DNA of 64,000 bases from contig NZ_FTNT01000001.1 in NCBI RefSeq assembly GCF_900156495.1, positions 1 to 64,000 on the forward strand, given 5' to 3'. Positions 8,248 through 16,642 of the stretch are shown piece after piece. The DNA comes from Williamsia sterculiae. Lineage in GTDB: Bacteria; Actinomycetota; Actinomycetes; Mycobacteriales; Mycobacteriaceae. A program made the position numbers and the translations under genes. Within the stretch, counting starts at the first letter, position 1; each line of letters starts with the position of its first letter. The notes beneath the pieces were generated by a model that was given only the letters and a program-made list of their open reading frames with translations, was not told where the DNA came from and made no database searches.

Positions 8248-9552
8248 ATGAGCACCACACTCGATCACCTCACGACGACATCACGGTCGGTTCCGCGCAC
8301 GCGGCCACGACCTCGCACCGTCGGGGTCGGTTCGGTCGGTACCACTCGGCCGCTGACGAAGAGGACACCCACGATTCACATCGCGACGCCGCAGCTACAT
8401 CTGTCGTCCCGGCCGTCTGCGGTGGTGCTGCGAACCGCACGACTCAACGGCCCGGTGTTTCGCGACACGGTGGCCGAACAGTCGGGGTTGAGCATTTCCA
8501 CGGTCAACCGCCAGGTCAGCGCCCTGTTGAAGGCCGGACTGCTGCGGGAACGGGCTGACCTGGCCCCCGCAGGCGCGATCGGCAGGCCACGCCTGCCGTT
8601 CGAACTCAACGTTGCCGGGTTCCTGACCGTCGGCGTCCACATCGGCTACAAGGTCACCTCCATCACCACCCATGACCTGTTGCACCGGGTGGTCGGCGCG
8701 ATCCAGATCGCCACCCCGGCGGGTGACAGCCCCGAACAGGTGTTGACCGCGATCGGCGTGTCGGCCCGCCGGTTCGCCGCGCGATGGCCGGGAAAGCGAC
8801 TGCTGTGGACGGGTGTCGCCATCGGTGGTCGAGTACATCCCGACGGCTCGGTCGATCACCCCCGGTTGGGCTGGGAGAACGCCCCGGTGGGCAAGGTGTT
8901 GGCGGAGACCCTCGGACTGCCCGTGTCCGTGGCCTCGCATGTGGAGGCGATGGCCGCTGCGGAACTCGTGGTGAACCCCACATCGCCGCAGGTGGTGGAG
9001 GCGGGCAGCTTCCTGTACTTCTACGCCCGCGAGATGGTGGGCATCGCATTCACCGTCGGCGGCACCGTCTACACGCCGACCAGTGGTCCGCCGGTCATCG
9101 GTCATTTCCCGGTGGGCGCCACCCGACTACTCGATCCGCGTCACACCGGTCGGCTGGAGAACACCGTCAGCGACACCGGCATCGTGGAGGCGGCAGAGGC
9201 CGCGGGGATGTCGGTGGAATCAATCGAGGACGTGCACGAGGCCGCCCGGTTGGGTGACAACACGGCCCGTGAGATCCTCACCGAACGCGCGGAAGTGCTG
9301 GGCCGCACCGTCGGGTTGGTGGCCGATCTCTTCAATCCTGATCACGTGATCCTGGGTGGACAGGCCTTCACCGACTCGCCATCGACGCTGGCGACAGTGG
9401 CGAAGTCGGTGCGCGAGGTGTCGGCTACCCCGACCCGCGACATGCGCGTGTCGCGGTCCGGGGCGACCGTGCAGCAGCAGGCGGCCGGCGCGGTGTCGTT
9501 GGACGCGGTCTACAGCGATCCGCTGGAAGCACTGGCCCTCACCGGCGACTGA
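8248..9552 (+). CDS. ROK-family transcriptional regulator, SsuR-like
   Basis: DNA-binding regulator with an N-terminal winged HTH (RDTVAEQSGLSISTVNRQVSALLKAGLL, about residues 75-105) and a ROK domain. In Corynebacterium glutamicum the ROK protein SsuR activates sulfonate genes when sulfate is absent; position next to ssuD/sfnG suggests the same job here. The ATG at 8248 follows GAGGA 4 nt upstream and gives 434 residues; an upstream in-frame start at 8140 would overlap the leader peptide. The ROK domain is degenerate. The ATP-binding DxGxT is replaced (VHIGYKVTS), and the CxCGxxGC zinc motif after GHFPVG is absent, so neither sugar-kinase activity nor the usual zinc site is expected. Confidence 0.82.
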   Translation: MSTTLDHLTTTSRSVPRTRPRPRTVGVGSVGTTRPLTKRTPTIHIATPQLHLSSRPSAVVLRTARLNGPVFRDTVAEQSGLSISTVNRQVSALLKAGLLRERADLAPAGAIGRPRLPFELNVAGFLTVGVHIGYKVTSITTHDLLHRVVGAIQIATPAGDSPEQVLTAIGVSARRFAARWPGKRLLWTGVAIGGRVHPDGSVDHPRLGWENAPVGKVLAETLGLPVSVASHVEAMAAAELVVNPTSPQVVEAGSFLYFYAREMVGIAFTVGGTVYTPTSGPPVIGHFPVGATRLLDPRHTGRLENTVSDTGIVEAAEAAGMSVESIEDVHEAARLGDNTAREILTERAEVLGRTVGLVADLFNPDHVILGGQAFTDSPSTLATVAKSVREVSATPTRDMRVSRSGATVQQQAAGAVSLDAVYSDPLEALALTGD

Positions 9553-9559
9553 GCCACGC

Positions 9560-9727
9560 TCAGCTGCTCCAGTCCTCGCGATGGCTGGTGAAGCCGTACT
9601 CGTCGGTGCCCGCGTCGTCGTCGGAGACCTCGGTCAACTGCTCGACGCGGTCGGCCTCATCGTAGGGCTGATCCACCCCGTCGACCGAGTCGTTGCGAAC
9701 CTGTCCGATGCGTGCGTCTGCGCTCAT
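9560..9727 (-). CDS. Small acidic protein of unknown function
   Basis: 55 residues from the ATG at 9727, preceded by GGAGAGGAG about 7 nt upstream, an unusually good ribosome-binding site. The product is acidic and polar, starting MSADARIGQVRNDSVDGVDQ and ending with a Tyr/Trp-containing tail (DEYGFTSHREDWSS). It has no membrane segment or Cys. It lies tail to tail with the ROK gene (8-nt gap) and upstream of drrB on the same strand but separated by about 130 bp. I do not recognise a family. The strong initiation site is the main support that it is real. Confidence 0.6.
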   Translation of the reverse strand: MSADARIGQVRNDSVDGVDQPYDEADRVEQLTEVSDDDAGTDEYGFTSHREDWSS

Positions 9728-9856
9728 GTTCGTACTCCTCTCCTCGGTGGGCCACCGATGGTACACACTCCGCGCGGGGTCATCGAGCGACGAAAGAGTG
9801 CACGGCTGAGCGGCTTTGGCGGTCAACCGTCAGGTGCGGGTGTCCGACGCCCGTCC

Positions 9857-10705
9857 TCAGTCGGTGGTGCGGCGACGATAGGCGCGCAACGCGAACGGCG
9901 CGAACACCAGGGTGAGCAGCACGGACCACCCCGCGGTGAACAGCTCCGGATGGTGCAGGGGAAACTGCGCGCCCGCGGGGGCATCGGGGCCGTTACCCCA
10001 GAGCACCCGCATCGACTGCACCAGCGCCGAGATGGGATTCCACTCGGCGATCACGCGCAACCAGGTGGGCATGGGGCCGGTCGGGACGAAGGCATTGGAC
10101 AGGAAGGTGACCGGGAAGAGCGTCGAGAACATCACACCGTTCACCGCCTCCACCGAGCGCATCAGCGAGCCGATCAGGATGCCGAACCAGATCATGCCGA
10201 AGCCGAACAGCAGGACGAGCACGAAGGCCAGTATCGCCTCACCCACGTTGGTGTGGATGCGCCAACCGATCGCCAGACCGGTCACCGCCATCACCACGAT
10301 GCCGATGGACGAGTGCAGCAGGCTGGCGATACTCCGCCCGATGAGCACGGACGACCGCGAGATGGGCAGCGATCGGAAGCGGTCGATGATGCCCTTCTCG
10401 AGATCGGCGGTGATGCCGGTGGCGACCACGAACGCCGTGAAGGCGATGGTCTGTCCCATGATCCCGGGCAGCAGGAACTCCCGGTACGAGGCGCCGCCGG
10501 TGTTGGTGATGGACGCGCCGAACACGAAGGCGAAGAGCAGGACGAACATCACCGGCTGCACGGTCACGTCGGACAGCATCTCCGGTTGACGCTTGGTGTG
10601 GATGAGGTTACGGCGCACCATGATCAGTGACTGCTGCCAGAGATTGGTCTGCGCGATCGCCGGACGGTGCAGGTCGGCGGTGGCCCGCGCGGTGGTGGTG
10701 GTCAT
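9857..10705 (-). CDS. ABC-2 type transporter permease, DrrB-like
   Basis: Integral membrane half of a daunorubicin-resistance-type (DrrAB) exporter. 282 residues with about six hydrophobic segments, for example VQPVMFVLLFAFVFGASI, VGEAILAFVLVLLFGFGMIW and AGWSVLLTLVFAPFALRAY. The ABC-2 pattern FLLPGIMGQTIAFTAF is present. The N-terminus carries LIMVRRNLIHTKRQPE, typical of DrrB. It is second in a two-gene operon with the ATPase gene, overlapping it by 4 bp, and the two proteins presumably form the exporter. Substrate is unknown; hydrophobic drugs or cell-envelope lipids are both plausible for this class. Confidence 0.87.
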   Translation of the reverse strand: MTTTTARATADLHRPAIAQTNLWQQSLIMVRRNLIHTKRQPEMLSDVTVQPVMFVLLFAFVFGASITNTGGASYREFLLPGIMGQTIAFTAFVVATGITADLEKGIIDRFRSLPISRSSVLIGRSIASLLHSSIGIVVMAVTGLAIGWRIHTNVGEAILAFVLVLLFGFGMIWFGILIGSLMRSVEAVNGVMFSTLFPVTFLSNAFVPTGPMPTWLRVIAEWNPISALVQSMRVLWGNGPDAPAGAQFPLHHPELFTAGWSVLLTLVFAPFALRAYRRRTTD

Positions 10706-11715
10706 GCCGAGGCCTCCCTGGCCGTGATGTCGGAATCGGTGTCGTCGTCGGATCGGTCGTCCCCAGGACCGTCCTCGGCGGTGTGCCCGGTGAGGGACAG
10801 GAACACGTCGTCGAGACTCGGGCGGGACAGGCCGATGTCGTCGACCTCGATACCGCTGTCGGTGAACCAGCCGGCGACGCGGGTCATGTCCCGTAACCCG
10901 TCGGCGGGTGCACTGAGCCGTCGGGCGTCCGCGTCGACATGCACCTCCGCGCCGGTCTTGCGCAACAGTCCCTCGGCGGCGCGGAGGTCGTCGGGATGGG
11001 ACACGGTGATGACGAGACTGGCCTTACCTGCCTGTTCCTTCAGCTGGTGCGGGGTGCCCTCGGCGATGGTGCGACCCTTGTCGATGACCACGATGTTGTC
11101 GGCGAGCTGGTCCGCCTCTTCGAGGTATTGCGTGGTCAGCAACAGGGTGGTGCCCTGTTTGACCAGATTGCGCAGCACATCCCAGAGTTCGTTGCGGCTG
11201 CGCGGGTCGAGACCTGTGGTCGGCTCGTCGAGGAACAACACCGGCGGGGCGGTCAACAGGCTCACCGCCAGGTCGATGCGGCGTCGCATACCGCCCGAGT
11301 ACGACTTCACCGGTCGGTCGGCGGCGTCGGTGAGCGAGAACTGCTCGAGCAACTGGTCGCCGAGCTTCTTGAGGTCCCGCTTGCCGACGCCGTACAGTCC
11401 CCCGATCAATCGGATGTTCTCGCGGCCGGTGAGGAGCTCGTCGACGGTCGCGGCCTGGCCGGTCAGGCCCATGTTGCGCCGGACCAGCTCGGGGTGAGAG
11501 ACCACGTCGTGACCGGCGACCCGGGCGGTACCGCTGGTGGGTAGCGACAACGTGGTCATCATCCGCACCGTGGTGGTCTTGCCCGCACCGTTGGGTCCGA
11601 GCAGACCCAGCACGGAACCGGCGGGCACGCTGAAGCTGACTCCGTCCACCGCGGTCTGCTCGCCGAAGTTCTTGACCAGGTCGATCGCCTCGAGCGCGGG
11701 GGACGAATCGTTCAT
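10702..11715 (-). CDS. Daunorubicin-resistance-type ABC transporter ATP-binding protein, DrrA-like
   Basis: Nucleotide-binding subunit of the exporter. Walker A GLLGPNGAGKTT, signature YSGGMRRRIDLAVSL, Walker B PVLFLDEPTTGLD and the switch His in LLLTTQYLEEAD are all intact. The DrrA-type C-terminal domain follows (RPSLDDVFLSLTGHTAE), then a short acidic tail. The ATG at 11715 has AAGG upstream and gives 337 residues; a frame reaching 11799 adds 28 residues with no family match. The stop overlaps the permease start by 4 bp. Both halves look functional. Confidence 0.9.
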   Translation of the reverse strand: MNDSSPALEAIDLVKNFGEQTAVDGVSFSVPAGSVLGLLGPNGAGKTTTVRMMTTLSLPTSGTARVAGHDVVSHPELVRRNMGLTGQAATVDELLTGRENIRLIGGLYGVGKRDLKKLGDQLLEQFSLTDAADRPVKSYSGGMRRRIDLAVSLLTAPPVLFLDEPTTGLDPRSRNELWDVLRNLVKQGTTLLLTTQYLEEADQLADNIVVIDKGRTIAEGTPHQLKEQAGKASLVITVSHPDDLRAAEGLLRKTGAEVHVDADARRLSAPADGLRDMTRVAGWFTDSGIEVDDIGLSRPSLDDVFLSLTGHTAEDGPGDDRSDDDTDSDITAREASA

Positions 11716-11946
11716 GGTGGCGACCTTACGGTCCGCCACCGACACCGTGCGATGTGTTTTCCTGCCGATGGGCGGCTGGTCGTGCGACGACGGGGTCATC
11801 AGAACTCCAGTTCGGTGCGGGTGGTGGATCGGCGGTCGGGATCGCTTGCCACGGGTATGGACACGTCGGCGCGGTGAAACTCATCGGCCGGATCGCACCG
11901 ACGCTCTCCGATCACCGTTGGTCGACCGCCGACGCTCAGCTGCGGC

Positions 11947-11960
11947 TAATATTCGCGGTT
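11947..11960 (+). promoter_or_regulatory. Candidate -10 element giving a leaderless transcript for the TOBE regulator
   Basis: TAATAT at 11947-11952 stands out in GC-rich surroundings. The expected transcription start, 7-9 nt downstream, would coincide with the GTG start codon at 11961, so the mRNA is probably leaderless. No clear -35 box is visible. Confidence 0.4.
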
Positions 11961-12383
11961 GTGTCCGATAATGCGGAGCCGACCCTGTTGCGGGTGAAGC
12001 GGGTGGCGGAGTTGGTGGGGGTCAGTGACGACACCGTCCGTCGGTGGATCGCGGCGGGGCAGGTGCCGACCGAGGTGGACGCCGCCGGACGCACGGTCCT
12101 CGCCGGTGCCGACGTGGTCGAGCTCGTGCGCGCCCGGGCGAAGGCACCGTTGGACGACGAGATCGGCGTCGAGCGATCGGCCAGGAACAACTTCGTCGGG
12201 CTGGTGGTCGAGGTGCGGTCGGATCCGGTGATGTCGCAGGTGGTGCTGCAGTGCGGTGCACACGAGGTGACGTCGCTGATGAGCACCGACGCCGTGCGAG
12301 AACTCGGGCTCGTGCCCGGGATGGTGGCAACGGCCGTGGTCAAGGCGACCACGGTGATGGTCGAGACCAAAAGGGACGGATGA
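11961..12383 (+). CDS. HTH-TOBE molybdate-responsive regulator (ModE-like)
   Basis: Short regulator, 140 residues, combining an N-terminal MerR/excisionase-type HTH (LLRVKRVAELVGVSDDTVRRWIAAGQVP) with a C-terminal Mop/TOBE domain. The TOBE part starts at SARNNFVGLVVEV and contains TDAVRELGLVPGMVATAVVKATTVMVE. TOBE domains bind molybdate or tungstate, so the protein probably senses molybdate and controls modABC. The GTG at 11961 is chosen because a TAATAT element lies just upstream and the family sequence starts there. Its stop overlaps the modA start. Binding site and direction of control cannot be read from the sequence. Confidence 0.8.
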   Translation: MSDNAEPTLLRVKRVAELVGVSDDTVRRWIAAGQVPTEVDAAGRTVLAGADVVELVRARAKAPLDDEIGVERSARNNFVGLVVEVRSDPVMSQVVLQCGAHEVTSLMSTDAVRELGLVPGMVATAVVKATTVMVETKRDG

Positions 12384-13189
12384 TGAGGAAACAGACTGTG
12401 CTGGCGCTGGCCGGTGTCGCAACCACCGCAACCGTGATGGTCGCGGGGTGTTCGTCGGACGACACGTCGGGTGGGGGTACGAGCGCATCTGGTTCAGCGG
12501 CGCGATCGTCGCGTGCGTCGTCGTCGACCACGCTGAACGTGTTCGCGGCCGCCTCCCTCAAGAACACCTTCACCACCATCGCGGGTGACTTCGAGAAGGC
12601 GCACCCCGGTGTCGACGTGAAACTCTCCTTCGACGGTTCGTCGACGCTGGTCAACCAGATCAAACAGGGCGCCCCGGCGGACGTGTTCGCCAGCGCGGAC
12701 GAGAAGAACATGACCAAGCTCGGTGATCAGGGCGACGCCCCGAAGATCTTTGCCACCAACACCCTGGTGATCGTCACCGCACCCGGTAATCCCAAGGGCA
12801 TCCGGTCGTTCGCCGATCTGAACAAACCCGGTGTCACCACGGTGTTGTGCCAGGTGGCCCAACCGTGCGGCAATGCGTCCGCCGAGGTGGAGAAGGACAC
12901 CGGGATCGACGTCAAGCCGGTCAGCGAGGAGGCGTCGGTGACGGCCGTGTTGACCAAGGTCACGGCGGGCCAAGCCGACGCGGGCCTGGTGTACGTGACC
13001 GATGCCAAGGCCGCGGGGGCCAAGGTCGCCACGGTGAACGACCCGGCCTTCGCCAAGGTGGTGAACAAGTACCCGATCGCCACGGTCAAGGCGTCCAAGA
13101 GCGCGCCCGTCGCCAGCCAGTTCGAGCAGGCCGTTCTCGGCGACCAGGGTCAATCGGTGCTCAAGGCGGCGGGATTCGGCGCTCCGTGA
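12380..13189 (+). CDS. modA: Molybdate ABC transporter substrate-binding lipoprotein
   Basis: Periplasm-side lipoprotein that captures molybdate (or tungstate) for import. The N-terminus is a lipoprotein signal with lipobox VAGC, followed by a Ser/Gly-rich linker. The mature part has the ModA hallmarks LNVFAAASLKNTFTTIAGDFEK, VKLSFDGSSTLVNQIKQGAPADVFASAD, a central PCGNA and TAGQADAGLVYVTDA. 269 residues, normal length. Starts ATG at 12380 or the adjacent ATG at 12383, with AGGG upstream; the first overlaps the regulator stop. Followed 7 nt later by modB. Confidence 0.92.
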   Translation: MMRKQTVLALAGVATTATVMVAGCSSDDTSGGGTSASGSAARSSRASSSTTLNVFAAASLKNTFTTIAGDFEKAHPGVDVKLSFDGSSTLVNQIKQGAPADVFASADEKNMTKLGDQGDAPKIFATNTLVIVTAPGNPKGIRSFADLNKPGVTTVLCQVAQPCGNASAEVEKDTGIDVKPVSEEASVTAVLTKVTAGQADAGLVYVTDAKAAGAKVATVNDPAFAKVVNKYPIATVKASKSAPVASQFEQAVLGDQGQSVLKAAGFGAP

Positions 13190-13196
13190 TCTCCTG

Positions 13197-14021
13197 ATGG
13201 CGCGCATGGCACGATCGGGACACGCCAGATCCGGTGTGGGCCGGGTCCCGGCGTGGCTCTATGTCCCTGCCGCGGTCGGCGTGCTGCTGATCGTGTTGCC
13301 GCCCCTGGCGCTCATCGGCAAGACCCCGTGGGGTGAATTCTGGACGTCGGTGACGTCGGAGTCGTCGCTGCAGGCGCTGGAATTGTCCCTGCGGACCGCG
13401 GCCATGACCACCGCGCTGTGTGTGGTGCTCGGCGTGCCGATGGCGATGGTGTTCGCCCGGCACAACGGCTGGGTGGTGCGGGTGCTGCGGTCACTGGTGT
13501 TGCTGCCGTTGGTGTTACCGCCGGTGGTGGGTGGGTTGGCGCTGCTCTACACGTTCGGGCGGTTGGGGCTGGTCGGGAAACAGCTGTCCGCGTTCGGGAT
13601 CGAGATAGGATTCACCACCACGGCGGTGGTGCTGGCTCAGACGTTCGTCGCGTTGCCGTTCCTGGTCATCAGTGTGGAAGGGGCATTACGGGTCAGCGGA
13701 ACTCGCTACGAGCAGGTGGCGGCCACTCTGGGTGCCGGACCGAGTCGCACATTGTGGACGGTCACCGTTCCGTTGGCCGTCCCGGCATTGCTGGCCGGCC
13801 TCGTGCTCGCCTTCGCCAGAGCCATGGGCGAATTCGGCGCGACCATCACGTTCGCGGGCAACGCTCCGGGCGTGACGCAGACGGCGCCGCTGGCGATCTA
13901 CGTCGCGCAGATCAACGATCCCCAGGAAGCCTTACCGCTGTCGTTGGTGTCGGTGGTCATCGCTCTGGTGGTGGTGGTCGCGGTGCATTCGCGACAGAGC
14001 TCCCGGAGTGCCGCGCTGTGA
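13197..14021 (+). CDS. modB: Molybdate ABC transporter permease
   Basis: Membrane subunit of the molybdate importer. 274 residues with about six hydrophobic segments and the binding-protein-dependent transport EAA motif (EQVAATLGAGPSRTLWTVTVPLAVPALLAG) that contacts ModC. The characteristic RAMGEFGATITFAG is present near residue 205. ATG 13197 is used; ATG 13203 is equally possible. The 3' end overlaps the modC start by 4 bp (GTGA). Confidence 0.92.
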   Translation: MARMARSGHARSGVGRVPAWLYVPAAVGVLLIVLPPLALIGKTPWGEFWTSVTSESSLQALELSLRTAAMTTALCVVLGVPMAMVFARHNGWVVRVLRSLVLLPLVLPPVVGGLALLYTFGRLGLVGKQLSAFGIEIGFTTTAVVLAQTFVALPFLVISVEGALRVSGTRYEQVAATLGAGPSRTLWTVTVPLAVPALLAGLVLAFARAMGEFGATITFAGNAPGVTQTAPLAIYVAQINDPQEALPLSLVSVVIALVVVVAVHSRQSSRSAAL

Positions 14022-15112
14022 CATCGTGGCTGCGCGCCTACGTCCGTTCCACCGTCCCGGTGCTGGATGTCGACCTGACCCTCGACCGGGGGCAGACCGT
14101 CGCGGTGCTGGGGCCCAACGGGGCGGGGAAGAGCACGCTGTTGGCGATGTTGGCCGGTCTGCTGCGACCGGACCCGGGCTCGTCCATCGTGGTGGGGGAC
14201 CGAGTGCTGGTCGGTGACGGAGAATTCGTCGCGCCGCACCGACGTGGGGTCGCGCTGTTGGCGCAGGATGCGCGGTTGTTCCCGCATCTGACCGTACGGC
14301 GGAACGTGGGTTTCGCGCCTGCCGCACAGCATCTCTCGCGGCCGGTGATCCGCGAGCGGGTCGATCGTTGGTTGGAGCTGACCGGGGTTGCCGAGTTCGC
14401 CGAGCGAAAGCCCGCGCAGTTGTCGGGTGGCCAGGCGCAGCGGGTCGGGTTCGCACGCGCCCTGGCGGCCGAACCGCAGCTGTTGTTGCTCGACGAGCCG
14501 TTCAGTGCGCTCGACGTGGAGGTCGCGGCCCGGGTGCGGGGCCTGTTGCGACCGGTCCTCGCAGATCGAGATCGGACGACTGTTCTGGTCACCCATGACA
14601 TCGTCGATGCCGTGATGCTCTGCGACAGAGTGGTGGTCATGGATGCCGGCCGGATCGTGGCCGCTGGACCGACCCGAGAGGTGCTCGCTTCCCCGGTGGA
14701 TCACTTCACCGCACGACTCGCCGGCCTCAATCTGATCGTCGGCCGTTGGGACGGGGAGCGGGTCGAGGCCGCCGGTGTCGGCATCTCCGGAACGCCGGCC
14801 CCGCACGACGTGCCGGCGCGTGGAGGGGGCGCGACCGCCGTGTTCGCCCCTGCGGCGGTCGGTGTGTACGTCGAGCACCCGACCGCGGGCAGCCCGCGCA
14901 ACGTGATCACGGCGTCGGTGACCGAGATCGTCCCGGCGGGAGACCGCGCCGTAGCCCACTGTCGCGCAGGCGATACGGAACTACGCGCCGAGATCACCTG
15001 GGCCGCGGTCGACGATCTGGGACTGGCGGCCGGGAACGAGGTGTTCCTGGTCGTCAAGGCGTCCGAGGTGCAGGTACATCCGACTGCCGGGGCGCGGCCA
15101 CCAGATCCTTGA
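14018..15112 (+). CDS. modC: Molybdate ABC transporter ATP-binding protein
   Basis: Energises molybdate uptake. Walker A VLGPNGAGKSTLL, signature LSGGQAQRVGFARAL, Walker B LLLLDEPFSALD and switch His (LVTHDIVDAV) are intact, and a C-terminal TOBE domain (about residues 285-355) follows, as in ModC. 364 residues from the GTG at 14018, which overlaps the modB stop by 4 bp. The last 59 bp overlap the 3' end of a GNAT gene on the other strand, so the two genes are convergent and share coding DNA. Confidence 0.9.
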   Translation: MTSWLRAYVRSTVPVLDVDLTLDRGQTVAVLGPNGAGKSTLLAMLAGLLRPDPGSSIVVGDRVLVGDGEFVAPHRRGVALLAQDARLFPHLTVRRNVGFAPAAQHLSRPVIRERVDRWLELTGVAEFAERKPAQLSGGQAQRVGFARALAAEPQLLLLDEPFSALDVEVAARVRGLLRPVLADRDRTTVLVTHDIVDAVMLCDRVVVMDAGRIVAAGPTREVLASPVDHFTARLAGLNLIVGRWDGERVEAAGVGISGTPAPHDVPARGGGATAVFAPAAVGVYVEHPTAGSPRNVITASVTEIVPAGDRAVAHCRAGDTELRAEITWAAVDDLGLAAGNEVFLVVKASEVQVHPTAGARPPDP

Positions 15113-15599
15113 CGAACGCGTGTGCGGTCCGGGCGATCGGATACGCGGCTGGGTCGAAGAGCGGGGTGTAACCGGCGGCGAGATACAGAGCCACCGCCTC
15201 GGGCTGGCGCCATCCGGTGGTCAGCCGGATCCGCAGGTACCCCAACTCGAGGATTCGCCGCTCCAACTCCACGAGAACCTGATGACCGAGTCCACGGCGA
15301 CGACTGTGCGCCGCAGTCCAGATGCGTTTCAATTCGGCGGTCTGCCCGTCGACGCGTCGAAAGGCGCCCCCCGCAACCGGGACATCGTCGCGAAGTGCGA
15401 TCACCAGTGCGCCGTGCGGTGGGGCGAACTCGGTGACCGGGTGGTCGACGAGTTCTCGGTGCATCTCGGCGACGCTCTTCTCGTAGCGGGTGCCGTACTC
15501 GTGCGCCAGCTCTGCGAGCAGCGGTCGGGCGAGTTCGTCGTGTTGCCCCACGGCGACGAAACGCAGTGCGGCGACCCCCGAGCCCGGGCCGGGCGTCAT
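15054..15599 (-). CDS. GNAT-family N-acetyltransferase
   Basis: Predicted acetyl-CoA-dependent acetyltransferase of unknown substrate, 181 residues. The acetyl-CoA-binding motif is visible as RIWTAAHSRRRGLGHQVLVELER, followed by LGYLRIRLTTGWRQPEAVALYLAAGY. The ATG at 15599 overlaps by 4 bp the stop of the binding-protein gene upstream, so it is translationally coupled to an ABC importer. That suggests it modifies the imported compound or a product of it (inference). The 3' end overlaps modC by 59 bp tail to tail. Longer starts exist in frame but would lie inside the neighbour. Confidence 0.8.
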   Translation of the reverse strand: MTPGPGSGVAALRFVAVGQHDELARPLLAELAHEYGTRYEKSVAEMHRELVDHPVTEFAPPHGALVIALRDDVPVAGGAFRRVDGQTAELKRIWTAAHSRRRGLGHQVLVELERRILELGYLRIRLTTGWRQPEAVALYLAAGYTPLFDPAAYPIARTAHAFVKDLVAAPRQSDVPAPRTP

Positions 15600-16642
15600 G
15601 ACGTCTTCGGTAGACCGGGTGGGTTCAGCAGTGATGACGGCACCTTCTCGGCGTCCAGATTCCAACGCTTGAGGACCTTCTCGTAATCACCGGACGTGAT
15701 GACCTTGTTCAGTGCGGCCTGCACCGGGCCGATGATCGGGTTGCCCTTCTTCGTGGTGGCGGCGATGAGACCGGTGAGTCCCTCACCGGCACCGGACACG
15801 TGTCCGACGATCTTGGTGGCGTTGGGTGTGCCCGCCACCTGGGCATCGTGGAAGGAGTTGATCGGGTTGGGCCCGAAATATCCGTCGATCTGTCCCGACG
15901 TCAGTGCCGACCAGACACCGGTGGTGTCCTGGTAGTACTTGATGGTGATGGTCGGCTTGCTCTCGGCTTTGAGCTTGTCGGCGTAACCCACGAGGATCTT
16001 CTCCTGGTTGGTGCCGGATCCCACCCCGACGGTCTTGCCGCTCAGATCGTGATAGTCGTGGAACGTCAGGGTCGAATCCTTTCCGACGATCAGCGAGAGT
16101 TCGTCGGTACGGTAGGACGCGAAGTCGTAGAGTTCCTTGCGGGCTTCGGTGACCGTGATGTTGGAGAAGCCCACGTCGCTACCGCCGCTGTCGATCCCGA
16201 GGAACAGGCCCTCCCAGGAGGATCGACGGAAATCGGGCTTGAGTCCCAGGACACCGGAGACCAGGGTCGCGATGTCCACCTCGTCACCGATCCACACGTT
16301 GTCGTCGTTGGTGGCGGGAAAGGTGAAGGGAGGATTTCCGGTTCCCGAGCCCTGCCCGATGATCAGGGTGCCGCGATCGCGGATCGCCTTGGGCACGGTG
16401 GCGGCGATGGCGTCGTCGCGGGCGGGGACGATCCGGTTCTGCTGCGCGGTGAGGTTGAGCTTCTCACCGGCTGCGTTGGTGACCTGGTGGGTGGTGTCGT
16501 CGTTGTCCGGCGTCGAGCACCCGGCCACGGTGATCATGGTGAGCACGGCCACCGTCACGGACACCACCCGGATGAGGGTATGGCGTGGTGATCTGGCGGA
16601 TCTCGTCATTCGGGTCATCGGCTGCTCTCTGTCGGTGATCAC
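15596..16642 (-). CDS. Polar amino acid-type ABC transporter substrate-binding lipoprotein
   Basis: Extracellular solute-binding protein family 3. Signal peptide with lipobox VAGC (mature Cys near residue 42), then a mature domain with RDRGTLIIGQGSGTGNPPFTF, EVDIATLVSGVLGL and SGKTVGVGSGTNQEKIL. 348 residues from GTG 16642, which overlaps the ATPase stop by 4 bp; ATG 16618 would also leave a good signal peptide. Family 3 proteins bind polar amino acids, cystine, opines or similar; I cannot name the ligand. The nearby sulfur locus makes a sulfur amino acid a possibility but nothing in the sequence proves it. Confidence 0.85.
   Translation of the reverse strand: MITDREQPMTRMTRSARSPRHTLIRVVSVTVAVLTMITVAGCSTPDNDDTTHQVTNAAGEKLNLTAQQNRIVPARDDAIAATVPKAIRDRGTLIIGQGSGTGNPPFTFPATNDDNVWIGDEVDIATLVSGVLGLKPDFRRSSWEGLFLGIDSGGSDVGFSNITVTEARKELYDFASYRTDELSLIVGKDSTLTFHDYHDLSGKTVGVGSGTNQEKILVGYADKLKAESKPTITIKYYQDTTGVWSALTSGQIDGYFGPNPINSFHDAQVAGTPNATKIVGHVSGAGEGLTGLIAATTKKGNPIIGPVQAALNKVITSGDYEKVLKRWNLDAEKVPSSLLNPPGLPKTS

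Noticed and set aside
7952-8251. 99-residue frame in the ssuD-ROK spacer
   Set aside because: No ribosome-binding site, Arg-rich random composition. It overlaps the better supported leader peptide in another frame.
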